Below are positions 8,007 to 15,403 of a stretch of 64,000 bases of DNA, piece by piece. How positions within the stretch are numbered: the first letter of the stretch is position 1; each line of letters starts with the position of its first letter. The notes below the pieces were generated by a model. It was not told where the DNA came from. It worked only from the letters and a program-made list of their open reading frames with translations, and ran no database searches. The stretch comes from JAVBME01 sp031552765. Its GTDB lineage: Bacteria; Bacillota; Negativicutes; Acidaminococcales; JAISLQ01. The stretch spans positions 39,006 through 103,005 of the forward strand of contig JAVBME010000016.1 in the NCBI GenBank assembly GCA_031552765.1, read 5' to 3'. Both the position numbers and the translations under genes were made by a program.

Positions 8007-9245
8007 TCAGCCGGGATATTTGCCGGTATTGAGGTAGTCGAGGAGGGTCTTTTTATCCATACCTTCTATGCCGAGGTATTTGAGGCTGTAGCCTTCTTTG
8101 AAGTAGTCTTTTTTCAGCATGGCGCCGGCGAGGACGATCATGGAGTCGATGATCGGGGTAGCTACGCCGTACGCTTTCCCCAATTCATGGTATATCTTAC
8201 AGCCGACCGGCACGTCTTCCGTGCAGTAGCGATGGTTGATGTTGTTGGGACCGGTGTTGGCTTCGGTGGTCGGCTCGTCAAGCGGCAGGAACATACGGTC
8301 TTTGCCTTTTTCATCGAGCCCCATGTATTCCTGGGCCAGCACGCTGCGGCGGCTGAAGAAAGATTCATAGGAGTAGCGCGGCAGGTCGACGCCGATAGCG
8401 TCGGCCAGGGCGATCTCTTCGTTATAGAATTTATACTGTACTTCGCAGATGGAGGGGCAGAGGGCGTGCGCGTACATAGAGTAGCCGCGTTTGTCGAAGT
8501 CGCCGAAGATGAGGCCCCAGTTTTCCATGGTAGATACGCCAAGCAGGGTCGCCGGTACGTGGATGACCGGGTTTATATTGCTCAGGCCGATGTCTATGAC
8601 CGTGTCGCCTTTGACCGGGCCGTCGCCCTGGGTAACGGCGTCGATACAAGGGAGGTATTTGGACGCTTCCATGAAGTCGTCGATGTCGGTCATCGGAAGG
8701 GTCGCGCCGCGAAGAGAAATGGCGCGGTATTTGACGCCAACATGCGGCAGCATGAAACCGCCGACGGTCTCGATACGTGTGCCGTAGGGGGCGCTGGACC
8801 AGCCGCCGATGATGACTTTTTTCGTGCAGCCGGCTTCACGCATTAGTTTGCGCAGCAAGAGGGTGCCGAAGTTGTCGGTAAAGATGCTGATGACCTGGCC
8901 GTCTTCTAAGTGGGGTATCATCTGTTTGAACAGCGGCTCGTGACCGAAAGCGGGCGCGCCCACTACTATATGGCCGGCGCCTTTCATGGCTTTGGCTATG
9001 TCGGTGGTCACAAGGTCAAGCTTGACGTGGCCGCTGCGCCGGAAATTGTAATAGTTTCTTTGGATGCCGTCGAGTTCGATGCCGGTAATGTGCAGCCGGG
9101 AGATAGTTTGTTCGGCAAACGGCATAGCGTCGAACAGCCGTACTTCAGCTCCCGCCAGTTTCATGTCCGCCGCGCAGGTCTTACCGACAGCGCCGCCGCC
9201 TATCACTGCGATAGGCATGTTTTTCAAATAATCCATTTTTCCCAT
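8007..9245 (-). CDS. NAD/NADP octopine/nopaline dehydrogenase family protein
   Basis: 412-residue two-domain dehydrogenase. The N-terminal Rossmann fold shows IAVIGGGAVGKTCAADM (GxGxxG), acidic FDAMPF after strand 2, and the C-terminal domain has LSNINPVIHVPATLLG, in which His corresponds to the catalytic His of opine dehydrogenases. Family members reductively condense an amino acid with a 2-oxo acid, or run the reverse reaction. The start at 9245 follows AGGAGA by 7 bases; an in-frame ATG at 9263 lacks a ribosome site. It is the first gene of the operon, next to the LysR-controlled intergenic region. With hydro-lyases and a carboxylate carrier downstream, a role in catabolism of an N-carboxyalkyl amino acid or branched hydroxy acid is possible but unproven. 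Confidence 0.85.
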   Translation of the reverse strand: MGKMDYLKNMPIAVIGGGAVGKTCAADMKLAGAEVRLFDAMPFAEQTISRLHITGIELDGIQRNYYNFRRSGHVKLDLVTTDIAKAMKGAGHIVVGAPAFGHEPLFKQMIPHLEDGQVISIFTDNFGTLLLRKLMREAGCTKKVIIGGWSSAPYGTRIETVGGFMLPHVGVKYRAISLRGATLPMTDIDDFMEASKYLPCIDAVTQGDGPVKGDTVIDIGLSNINPVIHVPATLLGVSTMENWGLIFGDFDKRGYSMYAHALCPSICEVQYKFYNEEIALADAIGVDLPRYSYESFFSRRSVLAQEYMGLDEKGKDRMFLPLDEPTTEANTGPNNINHRYCTEDVPVGCKIYHELGKAYGVATPIIDSMIVLAGAMLKKDYFKEGYSLKYLGIEGMDKKTLLDYLNTGKYPG

Positions 9246-9328
9246 GTTGCCATCTCCTGTCATTTTATTGATTTATATCTCCATATGATTCTATTCACAT
9301 GGACTTACAAGCGCTGTGTCTTTGCATA

Positions 9329-9354
9329 AAACACTTTTGATTTCAAAAGTGTTT
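9329..9354. promoter_or_regulatory. Perfect palindrome, probable LysR operator
   Basis: 12-base arms AAACACTTTTGA / TCAAAAGTGTTT separated by 2 bases, in the divergent intergenic region between the operon beginning at 9245 and the LysR gene. Its right arm overlaps the -35 hexamer of the LysR promoter (9352-9357), the arrangement expected for autorepression, with activation of the divergent operon. Confidence 0.75.
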
Positions 9355-9380
9355 ACAACATGATCGTTTGCGCGTATAAT
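9352..9380 (+). promoter_or_regulatory. Promoter of the lysR gene
   Basis: TTTACA (9352-9357), 17-base spacer, TATAAT (9375-9380), pointing to the LysR gene, giving a leader of about 110 bases. The -35 box lies in the palindrome at 9329-9354. Confidence 0.7.
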
Positions 9381-9496
9381 GCAAAATAGTCTAATTATTC
9401 TTTTTATTCCCCCTGCTGTAATTGTATACGGGGAAAATCCATTTGTTAAACGAATGAATTTAATAAACAGGATTAAAAAAATAAATGGGTGATGTT

Positions 9497-10384
9497 ATGG
9501 AAATAAGAAATGTAGTGACTTTCCTGCGGGTGGCCGAGATGGGCTCCTTTACCGCCGCCGCCGCGCAACTTGGGTATGTGCAGTCCACTGTTACCGTACA
9601 GATAAAGCAACTGGAAAGAGAGCTCGGGATGACGCTTTTCGACCGCATAGGCAAGAAAGTGTCCTTGACCGCAGGCGGGCAGGAGTTTGTCGCTTATGCC
9701 AATCAACTGGTGGAAGTGGCCGAGAAGGCTAAAATGCTGGGCAGACATAACCTGAAATTGGAGGGGGAACTGCGTATTGGCATTTTGGAGTCGCTTTTTG
9801 TCTGGGTGCTGGCGGAAAAACTGCCGCGTTATTACAAAACTTTCCCTTTTGTCAAGATAAAGACGCATACCGCGACCGGCAGCGAACTATTCCACATGCT
9901 CAAACAAAATGAGTTAGATATAGTTTTTGTAGTCAACAAACAGTTTTGCGATAAAGATTTTGTGCGGGTATGGGCGAAGCCGGTGAAGATTTTGTTTGTC
10001 ACGCACCCGGACAATCCGTTCGCCCATAAAAAAAAGGTCGCCTTACGCGACTTGGTGCAGCAGCCTTTCATCATGACGGAAAAACACGGGTTTTACCGCA
10101 AGGCTTTGGAAGAAAAAGCTATGGAACAGGATATAAGCATCATACCGGCGCTGGCGGTGGATAATACCAGCATTATTGTCAAACTGCTGAAAAAAGGCCT
10201 GGGCGTATCTTTTCTGCCCGAGTATGTTGTCAGGGAGAGTCTCGATAAGGGCGAACTTGCGCCTATCGAAGTAGAAAACTGTGCGGTAGAATTTTGGGAG
10301 CAGATATTTTACCATAAAAATAAATGGCTGATGCCACAGATGCAGGGTTTTATCGATTTGATGAAAGAGCCTGTTGACAGCTAA
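9497..10384 (+). CDS. LysR family transcriptional regulator
   Basis: 295-residue LysR-type regulator. Residues 1-60 are the winged helix-turn-helix (MEIRNVVTFLRVAEMGSFTA, then LGYVQSTVTVQIKQLEREL and LFDRIGKKVSLT), followed by a periplasmic-binding-protein-like effector domain (from about residue 90). Start at 9497 is the family N-terminus and has GGGTGA upstream; the ATG four codons earlier has no ribosome site. It is divergent from the opine-dehydrogenase/PrpD/GltS/aconitase X operon and shares the palindrome at 9329-9354, so it most likely controls that operon in response to its substrate and represses itself. Confidence 0.93.
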   Translation: MEIRNVVTFLRVAEMGSFTAAAAQLGYVQSTVTVQIKQLERELGMTLFDRIGKKVSLTAGGQEFVAYANQLVEVAEKAKMLGRHNLKLEGELRIGILESLFVWVLAEKLPRYYKTFPFVKIKTHTATGSELFHMLKQNELDIVFVVNKQFCDKDFVRVWAKPVKILFVTHPDNPFAHKKKVALRDLVQQPFIMTEKHGFYRKALEEKAMEQDISIIPALAVDNTSIIVKLLKKGLGVSFLPEYVVRESLDKGELAPIEVENCAVEFWEQIFYHKNKWLMPQMQGFIDLMKEPVDS

Positions 10385-10396
10385 ACAAAGGCAAAT

Positions 10397-10422
10397 AAAA
10401 AAGGACGCGGCAGCGTCCTTTT
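10397..10422. terminator. Intrinsic terminator after lysR
   Basis: 10-base arms AAAAGGACGC / GCGTCCTTTT with a 4-base loop, between the convergent lysR and rarD-like genes. Confidence 0.8.
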
Positions 10423-10460
10423 GCTATATGGCGGAGAGTCAGTCGCGCATGATATAGCTG

Positions 10461-11366
10461 TTATGTTTTTTTCTCCAGCCGCCATTTTTCCCTGAGAGCA
10501 ATGATCTGCGGCAGGGAAAAAATGGCAAGGCCGCACCAGATAAGAGCGAAAGATATCAGTTGGACGTAAGAAAAGGGCTCATGATATAAAAATACGCCGA
10601 TAAGCAGCGACATGGTAGGCGTGATGTACTGGCACAGGCCGATGATAGAGAGCGGGAGGCGATTGGCGCCATAGGCAAAGAGGATGAGCGGTATAACAGT
10701 AACGATACCCGTGGTGCTCAAAAAGGCGAAAGTTGCGCCTGAAAGCGGAGTAGCGGCGCCGCTGTTGTACAGAAAAAAGAGATAGGAGGCGGCAAAAGGC
10801 GCGGTGATAAGGGTTTCTATCAGCATGCCGGATATCGCGTCAAGGCCGGCCAGTTTTTTGCACAGGCCGTAAAAAGCATAAGACAGGGCCAGGCTAAGGG
10901 CAACCCAAGGCAGGTCGCCAAACTGGATAGTCATATAACCGACGCCGGCGGTGGCTAACATTACAGCAATGCGATGGGGGCGCGAAAGCTTTTCACCCAA
11001 AAAAAGGACGCCGATGCCGACGCTCACCAGTGGGTTTATGTAATAACCCAGGCTGGAATCCAGGATGCGGCCGGCATTGACCGCCCAGATAAAAGTGAAC
11101 CAGTTCACCGAGATGAGCGCCGCGCCAGCAGTCACGCAAAAAAGCTTTTGCCTTGAGTTTTTTACAGTCTGCCAGGCAGCCAGGGCCTCTTTGCTCTTTT
11201 TTAATATAAACACCAAAGCCAGCATGGAAAGGCCGGAAAAAAATATGCGGTAGGCCAGTATTTCCATGGCTGGGACAGTAGATAAAAATTTCCAATATAT
11301 AGGGAAGATGCCCCACATGAAGAAAGCCAGCAGTGTTGCTAGGGCGCCTTTATTATTTTCCGGCAT
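10461..11366 (-). CDS. rarD: RarD-type EamA/DMT-superfamily permease
   Basis: 301-residue inner-membrane protein with about ten hydrophobic segments, drug/metabolite transporter superfamily. Family features of RarD: the opening ATLLAFFMWGIFPIYWKFL, ILAYRIFFS, VNWFTFIWAVNAGRILDSSLGYYINPL and IGLCQYITPTMSLLIGVFLYHE. RarD homologues were first noted for chloramphenicol sensitivity, but the physiological solute is unknown. AAAGGATT lies upstream of the ATG. It is followed downstream (lower coordinates) only by the lysR terminator, and preceded by an unrelated unknown gene with a 47-base gap, so it may be in a two-gene transcript. Confidence 0.88.
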   Translation of the reverse strand: MPENNKGALATLLAFFMWGIFPIYWKFLSTVPAMEILAYRIFFSGLSMLALVFILKKSKEALAAWQTVKNSRQKLFCVTAGAALISVNWFTFIWAVNAGRILDSSLGYYINPLVSVGIGVLFLGEKLSRPHRIAVMLATAGVGYMTIQFGDLPWVALSLALSYAFYGLCKKLAGLDAISGMLIETLITAPFAASYLFFLYNSGAATPLSGATFAFLSTTGIVTVIPLILFAYGANRLPLSIIGLCQYITPTMSLLIGVFLYHEPFSYVQLISFALIWCGLAIFSLPQIIALREKWRLEKKT

Positions 11367-11413
11367 TTAAGAATCCTTTCCCCGGCTTTGCGCAAAAGGC
11401 ATATAGCCGTGCC

Positions 11414-12577
11414 TTACGCCGGACGTACCGCTAGTTTGGCTTTGGCCAGCATGCTTTCCGCACCGCTGCCTGAAAGCTTGATGATAAAATTGCCGTTGGA
11501 GTAGATGATGTCACCGTCTTCGGTCAGGCAAAAGTCCAGTACGCCCTGTTTGATGACAGTTTCCCCTCCGCCAGACGCGCGTTTTACCAGCTGCCAGTCA
11601 CGCGGAACGGCGCCGGGGTGAGCTTCGCCCGACTTTTGGTTCTCCTTTTCGGCCTTCAATACATTGACCAGATTGCCTTCGATGAAAATTTCTTCCGGCG
11701 TTTTTTCCCGGGTCTGGGCCGGGTTGGCGCCGCTGGTTTTCAGCGACTGGCCGGCGTAGCGCTGGGTAAAAAAGTTCAGCCAGCCAAATACAGCTTTAAA
11801 GAGTTTTACCGGCATAAATAGGATGTCTTTAAAGTTCATGGCGTTTTTTGTGCCCTGCTGGCGGTAAGGCTTTTTTATATAGTAGATATTGCCGGAAGCG
11901 TCGTCGCGCGGTTTACAGCAGTCAAAGGAACTGTTGGCTATAAGCTCTTCCAGTTCGCCGCTTTTAGTGTCGAGGCGGAAGATCCCAGCCGGGCCAAAGC
12001 CGCCGAACACGCCTTTCTGGTCATAGGCGATGCCGCGGCTGTCGTAATATATAACCGCTGGATTCTCTTTTGACCAGACCGGGTTTTGGTCGTGACAGTC
12101 GCCTTCGGTGATGAAGCGGTAGTCAGTGGTTTTTTCATTGAACAGCGCCAGGTGTTTATCGCTGGTGCGGTAGCTGGCGGAAGCGACGATATCTCTTGTT
12201 ACGCCATGATAATCCAGCTCAAAGATGTTCATGTCGGTTTTTCTAATGATATAACCTTCCGGGTCTTCCGTCTGGGCTATATTTTTTATGTGCAGGCCGG
12301 TGTTTTGCCTGATATTCAGCGAATAAACCACAGTATCGGCGCCGATGCGGGCAATGCCCCCCACCCCAATACTGGACTCCTCTTCGTCAAAGCCTGCCTC
12401 AGCCGCTGCGCCGTACATAAAACGCGCGCCGCTGCCGGCTGTTTTCCATTCGTTTTTCCTGTTGATTTCGGCGACATTGCGCCGGTACAATTCGAGCGGC
12501 TGGCTGTCCAAAAAACGCGCGGTCCCCTCTTTGGCTACCCCCAGACGCCCTCCGGCTATGAATAAAATATCGTCCAT
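11414..12577 (-). CDS. Protein of unknown function, propeller-like repeats
   Basis: 387-residue protein that I do not recognise. It has no signal peptide or membrane segment. Repeated segments of the type IARIGADTVVYSLNIR, NPVWSKENPAVIYYDSRG, GPAGIFRLDTKSGELEELI, ASGNIYYIKK and TEDGDIIYSNGNFIIKL look like blades of a beta-propeller (TolB/PD40-like), each pairing an interpretive phrase with a residue such as D or N in a turn. A less ordered Lys/Glu-rich section (about residues 270-330, including TREKTPEEIF) separates the last blade. A purine-rich GGGGACTT precedes the ATG. A sensing or scaffold role is possible; function is unknown. Confidence 0.7.
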   Translation of the reverse strand: MDDILFIAGGRLGVAKEGTARFLDSQPLELYRRNVAEINRKNEWKTAGSGARFMYGAAAEAGFDEEESSIGVGGIARIGADTVVYSLNIRQNTGLHIKNIAQTEDPEGYIIRKTDMNIFELDYHGVTRDIVASASYRTSDKHLALFNEKTTDYRFITEGDCHDQNPVWSKENPAVIYYDSRGIAYDQKGVFGGFGPAGIFRLDTKSGELEELIANSSFDCCKPRDDASGNIYYIKKPYRQQGTKNAMNFKDILFMPVKLFKAVFGWLNFFTQRYAGQSLKTSGANPAQTREKTPEEIFIEGNLVNVLKAEKENQKSGEAHPGAVPRDWQLVKRASGGGETVIKQGVLDFCLTEDGDIIYSNGNFIIKLSGSGAESMLAKAKLAVRPA

Positions 12578-12706
12578 TTGCTAAGTCCCCTTGTATATTA
12601 AAGAATAAAGATAATATTTATGATATCATACTTTTTTCTTTTTTACTTAGTTCCGCCGCGTTTTTTATGGTAATCGACATAAATACCTTGCCGGTTTTTG
12701 GTGTGT

Positions 12707-12752
12707 AAAAACACAAACTGCTCCTGCTGTGGGCGGGAGCAGTGCTTTTGTC
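12707..12752 (-). terminator. Terminator after the NiaX-like gene
   Basis: Minus-strand stem CTGCTCCCGC / GCAGGAGCAG (one mismatch) with flanking pairing, followed by TTTGTGTTTTT. It lies directly after the stop at 12757. Confidence 0.65.
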
Positions 12753-12756
12753 AAAA

Positions 12757-13311
12757 TTATTTTGCCCAGTCCGGCGAACTTCTGCCCAATACCTTAACAA
12801 CGCCGAGCGCTATGGCAAAATCCAGCATGCTGTGCGCTACAGTGCCCAGCCCGACCAGGCCGAGTACGGAAAAAGCAAAACCTTTTGCGTAGTAAGCGCC
12901 GCCCATGCCGCCGCCAAAATACAGGGCGGAGACCACCGCCACTTCGCAAACGGCGTGCAAGAGGCCTACGGCAAAAGAAAAAATCAGCGTTTTAGTCGGG
13001 GAAGAGAGCAGCTGCGGCCGTTTTTGCAGAACATAGGCGCCGCAAAAAGCAAAGACAAGATGGCTGGCGGCGCGCAGCACTATGACGATAGGGAAGCCGC
13101 CGAGGAAAAACCCCGCGGTCGTGCCGAGCGCCACGGCTACTGCCACGGCAGGCGATATGAACATGGCGATAAAGATGGAAACATGGCTGGCCAGCGTGAA
13201 AGAAGCCGGTTCGACAACTATTTTCAACGGGGAAAACACCGGTATGATGACGCCGACGGCGATAAGGGCGGCCGCCGCGGTCAGCCTGGCAAGTGGAAAA
13301 GCTGTTGGCAT
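12757..13311 (-). CDS. niaX: ECF-transporter S component, NiaX (niacin) type
   Basis: 184-residue membrane protein with about six hydrophobic segments. The segments SPLKIVVEPASFTLASHVSIFIAMFIS and GTTAGFFLGGFPIVIVLRAASHLVFA resemble what I remember of the predicted niacin-specific substrate-binding component (NiaX) of energy-coupling-factor transporters; such S components work with a shared EcfAA'T module encoded elsewhere. Start at 13311 has GGAGGGACGC upstream; the longer frame from 13377 does not. The gene stands alone, divergent from the HD-domain gene. A minus-strand TATAAT-like run in the AT-rich 13320-13360 interval may be its promoter. The substrate assignment is moderately supported and would rest on alignment. 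Confidence 0.65.
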   Translation of the reverse strand: MPTAFPLARLTAAAALIAVGVIIPVFSPLKIVVEPASFTLASHVSIFIAMFISPAVAVAVALGTTAGFFLGGFPIVIVLRAASHLVFAFCGAYVLQKRPQLLSSPTKTLIFSFAVGLLHAVCEVAVVSALYFGGGMGGAYYAKGFAFSVLGLVGLGTVAHSMLDFAIALGVVKVLGRSSPDWAK

Positions 13312-13437
13312 GCGTCCCTCCTGATATTTAGCAAAAGTTTTACTAATTATTATAAAGAGAGCGGGCCAAAGGGTCAAGACTTACTAATTTTTAACTCGGT
13401 TGGTGTAGTATAATAGAAAAAGAAAGGAGGTGCTTAT

Positions 13438-13929
13438 ATGTCTCAAGAACTTAACGCGCTGGCGCGGGCAATGATAATTTACGAAAAAGATTGCGTCAAG
13501 AGGATAAACCATTTTCTGACAGTACATTCTTTTGCTAAAATTATTGGCGAAGCGGAAGGGCTTGATGAGGGCACTTTATTCATCCTGGAAGCGGCCGCGT
13601 TCGTCCATGACATCGGCATCCGCGCCAGTTTAGAAAAACTTGGCCATTATGACGCGCAGTTGCAGCAGACGGAAGGCCCGCCGGTGGCAGAAAACATGCT
13701 GCGCGGGCTGGGTTTTCCCGCCGACGTGGTAAAAAGGGTGGGCTACCTGGTGTCGCGCCACCATACCTATACAGATATCGATGGCCTGGACTACCAGATA
13801 CTGGTGGAGGCGGACTTTCTCGTCAATATTTTTAACAAGGAAATGGGCAAAGAACAACTGGAAGCAGTAAGGAAAAATATCTTCAAGACCAAGACCGGGC
13901 TGGAGATACTGCGCTCAATGTATGGGTGA
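13438..13929 (+). CDS. HD-domain phosphohydrolase
   Basis: 163-residue cytoplasmic metal-dependent phosphohydrolase of the HD superfamily. The metal-binding set is visible: His in LTVHSFAKI (about residue 30), the HD pair in AAAFVHDIGIR (about 56-57), His pair in SRHHTYTDIDG and Asp in ILVEADFLVN (about 124). AAAGGAGGTGCTTAT precedes the ATG and a TATAAT (13409-13414) lies upstream without a good -35. Substrate unknown; similar small HD proteins act on nucleotides. It ends 8 bases before the 44-bp palindrome of the toxin-antitoxin pair. Confidence 0.85.
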   Translation: MSQELNALARAMIIYEKDCVKRINHFLTVHSFAKIIGEAEGLDEGTLFILEAAAFVHDIGIRASLEKLGHYDAQLQQTEGPPVAENMLRGLGFPADVVKRVGYLVSRHHTYTDIDGLDYQILVEADFLVNIFNKEMGKEQLEAVRKNIFKTKTGLEILRSMYG

Positions 13930-13936
13930 ATTGTAT

Positions 13937-13980
13937 CATATTAATTATTCTGCTATAAGTATAGCAGAATAATTAATATG
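13937..13980. promoter_or_regulatory. 44-bp perfect inverted repeat upstream of toxin-antitoxin genes
   Basis: Two 21-base arms (left arm begins CATATTAATTATTCTGC) separated by only AG, perfectly complementary, ending 11 bases before the antitoxin ATG and right before its GGGGGG ribosome site. A likely operator for the antitoxin or the complex; as RNA it would form a strong hairpin next to the ribosome site. Confidence 0.7.
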
Positions 13981-13991
13981 GGGGGATAGAC

Positions 13992-14252
13992 ATGATTATT
14001 CGTTCATCGACTGCGTTGCGCAATGACTACGGCAGTATATCCGAGCTGGCGCATAAAGCGGAGGAGCCTATCTACATTACGAAAAACGGTGACGGCGACC
14101 TGGTCGTCATGAGTATAGACGCCTTCGAGCGGCGGGAAGAGACTTTGAGGCTGCGCGCCCGCCTGGCGGCGGCCGAAACGGCCAGACAGGCCGGCGAAAC
14201 GTTAGCTCTTGCCGCTTCGCAAAAACGCGTGGAAAAATTACTCAATGGCTAA
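13992..14252 (+). CDS. Phd/YefM-type antitoxin
   Basis: 86-residue antitoxin of the Phd/YefM fold. N-terminal DNA-binding part: IRSSTALRNDYGSISELAHKA followed by EPIYITKNGDGDLVVMSIDAFE, the classical Phd pattern. The C-terminal half (from about residue 48, RREETLRLRARLAAAE) is a charged helix expected to fold on the toxin. Preceded by a strong GGGGGG ribosome site and the 44-bp palindrome. The stop overlaps the toxin start by 8 bases (ATGGCTAA), so antitoxin and toxin are translationally coupled. Confidence 0.9.
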   Translation: MIIRSSTALRNDYGSISELAHKAEEPIYITKNGDGDLVVMSIDAFERREETLRLRARLAAAETARQAGETLALAASQKRVEKLLNG

Positions 14253-14568
14253 GCGCAAAACAGCAGTAAAAATCCTTGCCCCGGCGCAGCGGGAAATAGA
14301 AGAAATAATCGTCGTTTACCGACGACTATCCGGTCTGGACAGTGCCCAAAGGCTAGCAGGTAATTTGTATAAAGCCTTTGGCCGTTTAGCAGATTTTCCG
14401 CTCTCCGGGCTGGTATTGGCAGATAAAGAACTTCAACTGTCCGGTTACCGCTATTTGCTGGTGGAAGAATATCTGGTCATATACCGCATTATTGAAGACG
14501 TAGCCTATATTTATCATGCAGTCCACGGCGCGACTGATTACCCGAAACTATTTACAGGGATAAAATGA
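14245..14568 (+). CDS. RelE/ParE-type toxin
   Basis: 107-residue toxin of the RelE/ParE fold: KILAPAQREIEEIIVVYRRLSG (amphipathic first helix), LADFPLSGLVLADKELQLSGYRYLLVEEYLVIYRIIEDVAYIYHAVHGATDYPKL. The YLVIYRI and YHAVHGATDY strands are characteristic. RelE-type members cut ribosome-bound mRNA and ParE-type members poison gyrase; the sequence alone does not decide, but the Phd partner favours the RelE group. The start at 14245 (MAKRKTAV) sits inside the antitoxin stop, rather than the longer frame from 14209. Confidence 0.88.
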   Translation: MAKRKTAVKILAPAQREIEEIIVVYRRLSGLDSAQRLAGNLYKAFGRLADFPLSGLVLADKELQLSGYRYLLVEEYLVIYRIIEDVAYIYHAVHGATDYPKLFTGIK

Positions 14569-14575
14569 TAGAGCC

Positions 14576-14604
14576 AAGCCCGCAAGGCATAGCCTTGCGG
14601 GCTT
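14576..14604. terminator. Bidirectional terminator between toxin and trp operon
   Basis: Perfect 13-base arms AAGCCCGCAAGGC / GCCTTGCGGGCTT, 3-base loop, between the convergent toxin gene and trpA. T-rich TTTATCTTTT follows on the plus strand. Confidence 0.85.
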
Positions 14605-14632
14605 TATCTTTTGGCAACGCGTGGCTTAAGGT

Positions 14633-15403
14633 TTACCCTATCGCCTTTTTTATTTCTTTCACAAACTCACATACCGGCTGCACGCAGTTTTCGCCGTACT
14701 CTTCCACTATCTTCACAATGGCGCTGCCGATGATGACGCCGTCGGCGATGGCGGCCATATCTTTGGCCTGCTGCGGGGTGGATATGCCAAAACCGATGGC
14801 GCAGGGGATGGCTGCCGCGCGTTTGGCTTCGTCTATCAGCCCGGCGATGCCGGACTGTATCTCGCTCCGCACGCCGGTCACGCCGAGTGAGGAGACGCAG
14901 TATAAAAAGCCTTCGGCTTCCCGAGCAATGTTCGCCGCCCGGTCGCGCGAGGTGGGGGCGATGAGAGATATATAGGCCACGCCGTGTTTTTTGCCGTAGG
15001 GGTAAAATTCGCCTTTTTCTTCAAACGGCGTGTCCGGGATGATGACGGCATCTATGCCTGTGGCGGCGCAGCGGGCGAAAAATTTATCCGCACCGTAGGT
15101 GAAAACAGGATTGGCATAGGTCATGAAAGCCAGCGGCACGTTTGTCTGTTTGCGGATGTTTTCCACCAGGGGAAATAGCTTGTCGGTTGTGGTTCCGACC
15201 GCCAGGGAGCGCTGAGAAGCCCTCTGGATGACCGGGCCTTCGGCTACCGGGTCGGAAAAAGGTATCCCGAGCTCGATAAGGTCGGCGCCGGCACGGGCCA
15301 TGGCCACTGCCAGGCGTTCGGTGACGTCAAGGTTAGGGTCGCCGGCAGTGATGAAAGGTATGAAGGCTTTGTTGTTTTTAAAGGCATTTTCTATCCTATT
15401 CAT
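14633..15403 (-). CDS. trpA: Tryptophan synthase alpha chain
   Basis: 256-residue TIM-barrel subunit cleaving indole-3-glycerol phosphate to indole and glyceraldehyde-3-phosphate. Motifs: FIPFITAGDPNLDVTE with the catalytic Glu in LIELGIPFSDPVAEGPVIQ, VIIPDTPFEEKGEF, YCVSSLGVTGVRSEI and GFGISTPQQAKDMAAIADGVIIGSAIVK. At the position of Salmonella Asp60 the motif reads AEGP rather than ADGP, so Glu replaces the usual Asp; this variant may be common in Firmicutes and is not taken as a defect. Its ATG lies in the trpB stop region (overlap ATGAATAG, 8 bases). Last gene of the trp operon. Confidence 0.96.
   Translation of the reverse strand: MNRIENAFKNNKAFIPFITAGDPNLDVTERLAVAMARAGADLIELGIPFSDPVAEGPVIQRASQRSLAVGTTTDKLFPLVENIRKQTNVPLAFMTYANPVFTYGADKFFARCAATGIDAVIIPDTPFEEKGEFYPYGKKHGVAYISLIAPTSRDRAANIAREAEGFLYCVSSLGVTGVRSEIQSGIAGLIDEAKRAAAIPCAIGFGISTPQQAKDMAAIADGVIIGSAIVKIVEEYGENCVQPVCEFVKEIKKAIG

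Noticed and set aside
12618..12800. 60-codon minus-strand frame between the unknown gene and niaX
   Set aside because: It covers the niaX terminator and has no ribosome site.
13338..13390. Direct repeat TTACTAATT between niaX-like and HD genes, as a NiaR site
   Set aside because: Nine-base AT-rich repeat is too weak, and it does not match a niacin-repressor operator I can recall with confidence.
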